Positions 1 to 8,205 of a DNA stretch of 64,000 nt are shown one piece after another. The DNA is from Nageia nagi (taxonomy: Eukaryota > Pinophyta). Position 1 is the stretch's first letter. Each line of letters begins with the position of its first letter. The notes below the pieces were generated by a model. The model did not search any database, was not told the origin of the DNA, and saw only the letters and a program-made list of their open reading frames with translations. Where the stretch lies: contig JBITNC010000002.1 in the NCBI GenBank assembly GCA_050084985.1, forward strand, positions 19,282,001 to 19,346,000, in the 5' to 3' direction. Both the position numbers and the translations under genes were made by a program.

Positions 1-4
1 AGCT

Positions 5-1078
5 ATGAATCAAATTCTACAAGAAATTCAAGTGGATATTAGTAACCCCGATAATTTTATTTCAATAGTTGAAAGTTTGAGGATATCTCAACAACCTAGC
101 ATCACCTTCTACGAACAAGAAAAATTAAATAACGATGGACTAGGCGGACTTGATCCACCTTTACATATAATTGGTAAAGTAGATGGAAAATTATTTAAAA
201 GAATTCTGATAGATGAAGGTTCAGCTATAAATATGATTTTAGATGCTGCATACAAAAATTTGAATTTATCAGATTCACTTATTTTAGCTCCTTCTTTACA
301 GATTAGGGCGTTTAATGATGTAGTGTGTTCAAATTTAAGATCAATAGTGCTACCGATTACAGTAGGGGCTAAAACCGTTCAAACTTTATTACATATAATT
401 GAAGGAAATATTATACAATACAATGTTCATTTAGGACATCCATGGATTAGAGAAATGCAATGTGTTCCATCAACTTATCATGGATGTTTAAAATACATCT
501 ACAAAGATAAAGTTCATTGTGTGTTTAAAGATCCAGATCCTTATTCACATTGTAATTTAATTTTTGATCCGAATAAAGTGACATTACCGTCTCCTAATTT
601 ATCAACTATATTAATGAACAAAAATGTGAATCAATCTGAAGTCATAAAAGGAAAAGGTGATATAGTTATACAAGATAAATATACTTGGGAAAAGGTTGCT
701 AAAACTTTAGATGAAAAATATGGAGCTTCTTCATCAAAACAAGTAAATACTACATCTAATAATGACTCATCCAATGTATATCCAGTAAAAATTAAATTAA
801 TGGATTTAGGGATGGGAGAATATGATGTAGATGATGTGGTATTTAATATACCTTTAGCACAAGAAATGAGAAGATTATCTGAATCACCTAGTGTAATTGG
901 ACAAATAGTACCTTTAGGAGAAGTACCTAATCAGACAATGTTCATCTATGTGGGGATAGTAGATCCTATGTCAACAATACCTAATCAAACATATGAAGGA
1001 AATTTCAATAATGATATGAAATATTTATCACCATGTTCAAGAACATTTGTCTTAAACTATTTTAACAAATGCACTTAG
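5..1078 (+). pseudogene. copy A retropepsin-type aspartic protease region
   Basis: The open stretch encodes the protease domain of the pol polyprotein, which cleaves Gag-Pol in the particle. The active-site loop is seen near residue 69 as LIDEGSAINM, with the catalytic Asp and the Gly kept but Glu where Ser or Thr is usual. The hydrophobic-hydrophobic-Gly element appears as HLGHPWI near residue 142. Copy B has the homologous loop LIDERFAINT and the segment LLGRPWI. The frame does not start here: it runs in from the gag side, and the ATG at 5 is only the first Met in the window. A stop at 1076 ends the open stretch, but the same frame continues after it. Confidence 0.85.
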
Positions 1079-1441
1079 CAAGGATGAGGATTGGGTCGAT
1101 ATGAATAGGGTCCACGAGAAATAATTGAATTACAATACCACAATCCCACTAATAAAAGTGGATTAGGTTATCAAAATAAATGTAAAAATATTGCTAAATT
1201 AGAAAATTTAGGAGAAGAGAATTTGGAAATTTTAGAGAAAGAATCCATAGTATAAGAAATTATTGATATAAGAGAAGAAGAATTAAGTGAAATGGATGTC
1301 TTAGAAGGTGTCAAAATGCTCTTTATTAATAATATTGATCCACCTTGGAATCATTCGTGTTTACCAAGTGATATATAAGAAAAAATAAATAAAAATGTCG
1401 AATCATCAATCATTCCATATTCAGATATACCATCGATAAAT
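1079..1441 (+). pseudogene. copy A protease-RT linker, same frame with five stops
   Basis: This stretch continues the frame of the protease and the RT. It is interrupted by stop codons at 1076, 1085, 1106, 1253 and 1376 and has no frameshift. Its reading is acidic and Glu-rich, with a PPWNHSCLPSD segment just before the RT part. Tat-lineage elements have such a poorly conserved linker between protease and RT. Each stop can come from a Gln, Arg or Trp codon by one transition. Confidence 0.7.
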
Positions 1442-2581
1442 ATGGTTATAATAAGAGAGAATGATATTGAAGATCAAAATAATGAACAAATAGATGAAGT
1501 TAACGAAAATCAAAATTTAATCAAAATAATAGCCAATACTTCTATAGATGAAGTAATCACCAATTTTTCTCTTATATCATCTAATCCTTTGGTACATGAA
1601 TTCAAAAATGTAGATCACATATTTGGTTCCTATGAAAATCAAGTATGCATGAATGAACAAACTCAAGAATACGATGAAGAATATAGTGTTAATGATAATG
1701 GCTGGATACTAGTACCAAATCAATTAGAAAAAGGGTCACATATGCTTACTAAAAAAGTCTTACAAATAAATATTAGTAATGATCCTCAAAATCCTAAAAT
1801 TATTCAATTAGGAGAAAACCTCATGGAAAATGAACAAGAAAAAATTATAACCTTATTAAAAGAACGAGAAAAGGTATTTGCATGGTCATATGCAGACATG
1901 CCTGGAATAGATCCTAAATTAGTAGTACATAATTTAGCATTAAAGCCTGATGCTAAACTCGTTAAACAAAAATTACGTAAAATGCATCCTACTATGGCAT
2001 TAATGGTAAAAGAAGAACTTCAAAAATTATTAGAAGCTAAATTTATACAACCTATAGATTATTCGGATTGGATATCTAATATGGTACCTGTGAAAAAACC
2101 AAGTGGAAAAATAAGAATATGCACAGATTTTCGTGATCTTAACAAAGCTTGTCCTAAAGATGATCTCCCTCTACCTAGCATTGATAGTTTGGTAGATTTG
2201 ACAGCAGGACATGATATGTTATCATTAATGGACAGGTTTTTTGGTTATAATAAAATAAAAATAGCTACTGAAGATCAACATAAAATGGCTTTTATAACTC
2301 CTTGGGGTACCTTTTATTATAAAGTTATACCTTTTGGATTAAAAAATGCCGGAGCAACTTATCAATGGGCTATGACTTATATATTTCATGATTATATGCA
2401 TGACATAGTAGAAGATTATGTCGATGATTTGTTGGTTAGATCTAAATATCGAGTAAATAATGGAAAAGACCTAATTAAAGTCTTAGATAGATTATTAGAA
2501 CATAAAGTAAGATTAAATCCAAAAAAATGTGTTTTTGGTGTAACTTTAGGAAAATTATTAGGATTTATTATGTCCCGATGA
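1442..2581 (+). pseudogene. copy A reverse transcriptase
   Basis: This is the longest open piece of copy A pol (379 codons). After a variable lead, the RT fingers and palm appear from about residue 200: SNMVPVKKPSGKIRIC, DFRDLNKACPKDD, motif A as SLMDRFFGYN, motif B as PFGLKNAGATYQ, and the catalytic motif YVDD near residue 326. The connection motif LLGFIMSR is followed by a stop at 2579 that replaces an expected Arg. Both catalytic Asp residues of YVDD and the Asp of motif A are present. The - strand frame at 2416-2682 is a shadow of this gene. The frame joins the next fragment without a shift. Confidence 0.95.
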
Positions 2582-3169
2582 GGAATTGAAATAGATCCTA
2601 GTAAAGTGAAGGTAGTAGTAGACATGCCACCTCCTACAAATCTAAAATAATTACAAAGTTTACAGGGTAAGTTACAAGCCATTAGAAGGTTTATAGCTCA
2701 ACTTTCTGATAAATGTAAACCATTTACAAAATTATTAAAAAAGGGAGTAGAATATCATTAGGGCAAAGACCAACAAGAGGCATTTGATGAAATCAAAAGA
2801 TATTTATTATCACCTCCTATCTTAAGTCCACCAAGAAAAGATGTACCCTTTTTATTATATATCTCCACTACTGAAAATGCTTTAGGAACAATGCTTGCTC
2901 AAAAGAATGAACACAATAAAGAACAAGCTATATATTATTTGAGTAGAACCCTAGTGAGCTATGAGATTAAGTACATATATTTAGAAAAATTATGTCTTGC
3001 TATCGTTTTTGCTACTAAAAAACTTTGGCATTATATGCTAAATCATACAACATATGTCATCTCTAAAATGGATCCGTTGAAATATATGATGAATAAAACA
3101 TATCAAAATTCAAGAACTGCAAAGTGGATAATGCACTTAACTGAATTTGATTTACATTTTATTAGATAA
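2582..3169 (+). pseudogene. copy A RT-linked RNase H
   Basis: This part follows RT in the same frame, with stops at 2579, 2648, 2759 and 3167. It reads through the tether (LQSLQGKLQAIRRF, then KCKPFTKLL) into the RNase H fold: FLLYIS, then MLAQKNEH, IYYLSRTL, EIKYIYLEKLCLA and a final AKWIMHLTEF. The usual first acidic residue after the LYxS strand is not evident, as is common for the RT-linked RNase H of Tat elements that have a second one. The stop at 2759 replaces the Trp expected before GKDQQEAF. Confidence 0.85.
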
Positions 3170-3179
3170 AACTCAATAA

Positions 3180-3886
3180 AAGGACAAGTAATTGCTGATT
3201 ATCTCATTGATGCTCCATTGCAAGATAATAAACCCCTTGTCATTGAATTACCTGATGATGGGGTGTTTCAATTAGATGAAATTGAAATACCTGTAGAATC
3301 TAAAAATGATTGGGATATGACAATACACTTTGATGGTTCTCGATGTGAACAAGGTGGTGGAGCAGGTGTTGTATTTATAACCCCATAAGGGATCCCTATA
3401 CCATATTCATTTAAATTAAAATTTCCTTATACTAATAATAATGCGGAATACGAAGCTTTGATATTAGCATTAAGAACTGCTATTAAATTAAAACTTAAAA
3501 AAATTAAGATTATTGGATATTCTTTACTCATCATAAATCAAGTGAAAGGAATCTATCAATGTAAGGAACCTTTACTTCAAAAGTATAAAGCGTTAGTTGA
3601 GGAATTATTAAAATCTTTTGACTAATTTAGTATAGAAGTGAAACCAAGATCATCTAATAGATTTGCAGATGCTATGGCTTCTATTGGATCTCTTATCCCA
3701 GAAGATCCTAAAAAATCTTTAATTCAAGTTCAAATAATTCAATTATCTCAATCATCATTACAACAGGAAGGTGAAGAAAAAAGTGTATTGAATATTGACG
3801 TAACTGATAAAGATAATTGGTACAAAGAATTGATAGATTTTTTAAAATTTGGAACTCTTCCTGCAAACCTTAATAAATCATCATGA
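3180..3886 (+). pseudogene. copy A second (archaeal-type) RNase H
   Basis: A second RNase H domain lies between the first RNase H and the integrase, the arrangement described for the Tat lineage. Visible motifs are MTIHFDGSR with the first Asp, the glycine-rich GGGAGVVFITP, NNNAEYEALILAL with the Glu, and NRFADAMAS with the last Asp. The central Asp is lost: the expected GDS reads GYS. In-frame stops lie at 3386, 3623 and 3884, with no frameshift. The domain removes RNA from RNA/DNA hybrids during reverse transcription; this copy is inactive by stops and by the changed residue. Confidence 0.85.
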
Positions 3887-3989
3887 CGAGCTTTTAAAAT
3901 CAAAGCAACTAAATATTGTTTGATAGGGAATATCTTGCATCGACGAAATTTCAATGGTATTTTACTTAGATGTATTGAATGGAATGATA

Positions 3990-5077
3990 TTAAAAAAGCT
4001 ATATCCTCTGCCCATGATGGAACATGTGGAGGACATTTTAATGGTGTTGCGATTGTAAAATGATTAATACGAATGGGGTATTATTGGCCAACTATGGAAA
4101 AACATTGTTGTGAATATGTTAAAAAATGTTTTAAATGTCAACAATATGCTCATTTATTTTCATAACCATCTCAAGAACTACATCCTATACAATCACTTTG
4201 GCCATTCTCTAAATGGGCATTAGATTTAATAGGACAAATTACACCTACATCTACTGGTGGACACAAGTTCATCATTACAGCAACTGAATATTTTACTAAA
4301 TGGGTAGAGGCTATTCCCATGACTTCCACCACTGGTTCACGAATTGTTGAATTTATAGAAAATTATATTATATGTATATTCAGTATATTGAACCAATTAA
4401 TTACGGATAATGGAAAGAATTTTAAAAATAAGGATGTAAAACATATATGTGACAAGTATAAAATTAAACAAAGTTTTTCCACTCCATATTATCCACAAGG
4501 CAATGGATAGGCAAAGGCTACTAATAAAACTATTTGGAACATCTTAGCAAAAATAGTAAATGATTCTCATAGAGATTGGCATATGCAAATATCAAAAGCC
4601 TTATGGGATTATCATACCAGTGTACGCACTCCTATTGGGGCAACACCATTCTCTTTAGTATATGGAACAGAAGCCATCTTACCCATAGAACTTGAGATAC
4701 CATCCCTTAGAGTAAATCTAAGTGAACAAAATTCTAACAAAGAAGCAAGACAGACTCGCTTAGATCGATTGTTACTTTTAGATAAAAAATGTATTAATGC
4801 TTTAGAGCATATGCATGTTTATCAAAAGAGGATAAAATGAGCTTTTGATAAAAGGGCTCTAATTCGTGAGTTCAAAATAGGTGATTTGGTTTTAAAAGAA
4901 AATCAATAAATTTCACGAATAGAACGATAGCTTAGAGATAAGTTTGCTCCGAATTGGTTAGGACCATATATCATTAAGAAAAAAATTGATAAAGAAACTT
5001 ATCATTTATCAGACTTAGAAGGAAATGAAGAGTGTGAACCTATAAATATCATGCATCTTCGACCCTTCTATACATAA
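3990..5077 (+). pseudogene. copy A integrase
   Basis: The N-terminal HHCC zinc site is complete by eye: HDGTCGGH and later CFKC. The core has the first Asp in ALDLIGQI (4223-4225) and the second in ITDNGKNF (4406-4408). The third acidic residue, expected 35 residues later in the block NGQAEATNK, is Lys (AAG at 4514-4516). The C-terminal part continues through GATPFSLVYGTEA and the GPY strand FAPNWLGPYIIKKK to MHLRPFY, where it ends about 5077. Stops at 4061, 4163, 4508, 4838, 4907 and 4928 are all in the same frame as the rest of pol. A product would be inactive. Confidence 0.92.
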
Positions 5078-5163
5078 AAAAAAAGTGTACATTAGATTTC
5101 TTTCATTTTATTTTATTGTTGAAATAATAAATAAATAAAAGTATTGATATTTGTCAAGTGTTA

Positions 5164-6401
5164 ATGATAAAAATAGAAAAGATAAATTTGGCAAAGGAAT
5201 CTGCTAAAGGTAGCATAGTGCAACAACAAGTATGATTTCCACTGCCAAGATATCCAGGTGATTTACTATTAATATATTTAAAACATGGATTTGATTTTAA
5301 TCTTTTAAATTATTTACAATTGACTATTGATGAACAATTTGAAAGAACATATCATATGTTTTGTGGTATAAATAATGGTTGGGAAGTCACTTTTTATGGA
5401 TACAAAGTAAGCATTATTTTAGATCCACAAATCTATTTCATCCATAGGGAAAGAATATCATAGGAAATAACAGTTTTCTACCTACAATGGCCTTATGGAA
5501 TACCGAGAATCATCATAAATTGCCAATTAATTGAGTATTCACTCCTTTTAGCTAGGCTGAAATACGTTAAACAATTAACCAAAAGCCTAGAATGGATGGA
5601 TGAAATTTTACATTATTTACCTCATAAAAGGGTGATTTATGATTTTTCAAATACTTTTGTGGCTTTTCCTCCTAGAACGTTACAACAACACTATAGGCAA
5701 ACTCACAAATTTTCTCGCATGCAAATGCGACACACAATTTGTAAATGAAAGTTGGAGAAAAGGCAAGCTTGTCATATTGCCAAACTTACAATGATGAATC
5801 AAATAAGGGTTAGAAATGAGATTATCGAAAAACTATCAAAAGGACATAGAGTGTGGAATAATGAAAGTTATCTTTTGGGGTTTGAAAGTATGTATGAAAA
5901 AGATATCTTTATGAAAGTTATTCATAACATTCCTACTCCTTTGTATTCAAATATCTTTTCCATGCCTCTTGAAATACAACAAAAAATGGCCTTGACGTTC
6001 TATGATGCACGTGAATCTTATGGTTGGGATGTCAAAGTGAATGGATATCAAGTTATTATTTGTATCAATGCATTTGAGTTATGGTGTTATCCTAACTTAG
6101 AATATGATTTAATGATATATTTCTATCTTCTGTGGCCTATAGAAAAGCCCAAAATAACAGTTGATTGTACTCACAACATGACTTTAAAACATCGAGAACA
6201 AATCATCTCTATCACTCAAACCGTAACAGTCAAACACTTAGATTATTGTATTCCAGAAATCTATCATAATCAAGTGGTATTAGATTTTAGTTCTTTGTTT
6301 AGTTCAACACATTGCTCATTTAATCCTGATGCAGTACAAACTTGATTTGAACACGTCATGAATAGATTCCCTAGAAAAAATGATAAAATCCTAAAAAATT
6401 A
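5164..6401 (+). pseudogene. ORF-X of copy A: two-domain protein of unknown function
   Basis: A separate reading frame starts with ATG at 5164, about 85 bases after pol, and runs some 412 codons to TAA at about 6399. Four in-frame stops (V*FPLP, ERIS*EI, CK*KLEK, QT*FEH) each look like a mutated Gln, Arg or Trp codon. The two halves resemble each other: GWEVTFYGYKV, then FYLQWPYGIPRIIINC, then HKRVIYDFSNTF in the first; GWDVKVNGYQV, then FYLLWPIEKPKITVDC, then NQVVLDFSSLF in the second. Copy B has the same gene at 37823-39148. No signal peptide, transmembrane run or known motif is seen, so I do not call it env. It is a structural or accessory protein of unknown role. Confidence 0.75.
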
Positions 6402-6500
6402 AAAAATCCTAAAAAATTATAAAATCCTAAAAAATTATAAAATTATAAAATCCTAAAAAATTGAAAACTATAAAACACATAAAAATTATAAAACTATAAA
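6379..6500 (+). repeat. A-rich tandem repeat after ORF-X
   Basis: Short units of the form AAAATCCTAAAAAATTAT are repeated several times with drift. A similar A-rich block with AAATCCTAAAA follows ORF-X in copy B near 39310-39340, so the block is an old part of the element. Confidence 0.7.
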
Positions 6501-6951
6501 ATCTACCTAGATGGAAACATCTAGAGGTTACTTGGCAATTGGGTGCCCTGCCCTCATATGATGTGAATATATTTTTCATGTCATTGTAAAAAGTGATTAT
6601 CTAGTAAACGTGTAATGTGTGAAAAGGTCATTTTAGAATAATCTCCTTGTTATCACTACATTCACTTTGTATTTTCTTTTATAAAGAAATGATATACCAT
6701 AGATGATAGAAAAACATAAAGTTTGTGATTGAAGGAAAATCTAAAAACTCCAAGCACTTACAACATTAAAAAATTCTAAGAGAATTTGAATGAAATCATT
6801 CTAAGAGATATTTAGAGTGAAAGTTATGTGTCTATCCTATTATTCGCTTCATCTCGAACCCAAGAATCATTTGATAGTTAAAAAAAAAGAGATGACAAAA
6901 AAAAAATTTCTACATTATATCAATGATTCTTGGGTGATTACAATATCCTCT
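6402..6951 (+). other. non-coding segment after ORF-X
   Basis: Apart from the A-rich repeat at its left edge I see no gene here. The right part, with a run of A and a pair of direct copies of ATGATTCTTGGG-like sequence around 6860 and 6930, leads into the conserved motif at 6952. Confidence 0.5.
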
Positions 6952-7055
6952 ATCGGGGCTATGGATGCCTGACTGGCAGCAGAGCAAGGTTGTAGCGGGA
7001 TCGAGGGGTTAATCCTCATCAGGGCTATGGACACCTATCTGGCAATGAGGCATAC
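6952..7055 (+). other. conserved duplicated non-coding motif (copy A)
   Basis: Two related segments begin at 6952 and 7018, 66 bases apart. Both read roughly ATCxGGGCTATGGAxxCCTxxCTGGCA. Between them lies a short possible hairpin, GAGGGGTTAATCCTC. The whole block recurs in copy B at 39855-39959 and is less AT-rich than its surroundings. It is not a tRNA by eye. A role as structured RNA or packaging signal is only inference. Confidence 0.65.
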
Positions 7056-7414
7056 CTTACGAGTGGCGATATGTCCATTTTGGTTAGCGACCTTCTTTCC
7101 TGTGGACCTCTATACGTTTCATATGGATAGACTAGCTTATTAATGTCTCTAGGATATTTCATCTCAAATGATCTAAGAAGGGAAATGAATCTCACTACAC
7201 ACACTGGAGTTTATAGATCTTTTATCAACATATAACAATATTGTTTTGATATCATCTTAGGTTGTTAAATCTTGAGATAAAGAAAGATGAGGTAGATGTT
7301 ATCATAACTTGGTTATTAATCCAAAATCACCTAATCTTTTGTCATGATCTATAATTTGTTTGTGTTTAGAATCATTTGTGTCATTTTGTTGAACCCATTC
7401 CTTTTGAAAATATC

Positions 7415-7688
7415 ATTACCTTTGAACATTATTAAAATTGCTTTTCTTTGGAAAGGATAAGAATGATTATTTATTGTTCCCCTGACCAAGATAAAGTTAA
7501 TGTTCATATACATCTATAAGTCACTAGTGTGTCATATCAAGCCATTTTTACTATTGTCTATTACCTTTGAACTTTATTAAAATTGCTTTTCTTTGGAAAG
7601 GATAAGAATGATTATTTATTGTTCCCCTAACCAAGATAAAGTTAATGTTCATATACATCCATAAGTCACTAGTTTGTCATGTCAAGAA
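7415..7688 (+). repeat. 145-bp tandem duplication
   Basis: The segment starting ATTACCTTTGAAC at 7415 is repeated from 7560, giving a period of 145 bp. The second copy runs to about 7688. The two differ at only a few positions (for example ACATTATT against ACTTTATT, CCCTGACC against CCCTAACC), so the duplication is younger than the split of copies A and B; copy B shows no such duplication at the matching place. Confidence 0.9.
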
Positions 7689-8205
7689 GTTTATTGTAAA
7701 ATTGCCAAGTACGGAAGATGATGCATCTGATTCTGCAAAAATATAATAAAATATGTCCTTAAATAACTTAACTTATTAAAATTATAAATTGGATTTATTA
7801 TTTATAGCAACTATAATCGTACTTATTATTAACTTAATTTTGAGATTAGTAACATCATCAAACTAATTTGTTGATATATGTTATATATTTCATCATCATA
7901 CATTCCACAATTATATCTATGCATCATACATTTTGAAAAATACATCTATCATTAACATATATTCATCATCAAGTAATTAAAAAGATAATTATGATCTACA
8001 TAACATCACATCATACCTATTTTATCATAAATCTATGTATAAAATGAAAACTCATGCATAAAAAATCATACAAGTACCATAAATATCAAAGATCTATCTA
8101 TCTATATATACATCATCATAGTCCATCAAAGGTCATCATAACATAATGAATCATACAATAAAAATACAAGGGTCCAATAACCTCATAAGCATATAAAAAT
8201 AACAT
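7689..8205 (+). other. AT-rich spacer before the antisense gene
   Basis: The stretch is rich in CATCAT and ATATA words and has no supportable gene. It shares scattered similarity with copy B near 40370-40710, including GATGATGCATCTGATTCT against GATGCATTTGATTCT. It would hold the 3' untranslated end of the antisense PMD gene. Confidence 0.55.

Noticed and set aside
2416-2682. - strand frame opposite the RT of copy A
   Set aside because: It is a shadow of the RT frame; it has no motif and copy B has no matching frame.
5-5077. An alternative genetic code or stop read-through to explain the many in-frame TAG, TAA and TGA codons
   Set aside because: Stops replace Gln, Arg and Trp alike, active-site residues are also lost, and copy B has frameshifts. 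Decay of a methylated element explains this more simply.
5164-6401. ORF-X as an env-like gene
   Set aside because: I see no signal peptide, no transmembrane segment and no fusion-peptide-like stretch. The two-domain pattern does not suggest a membrane protein.
6952-7055. A tRNA gene or tRNA-like element
   Set aside because: The block has a small hairpin but no recognisable A and B boxes or full cloverleaf.
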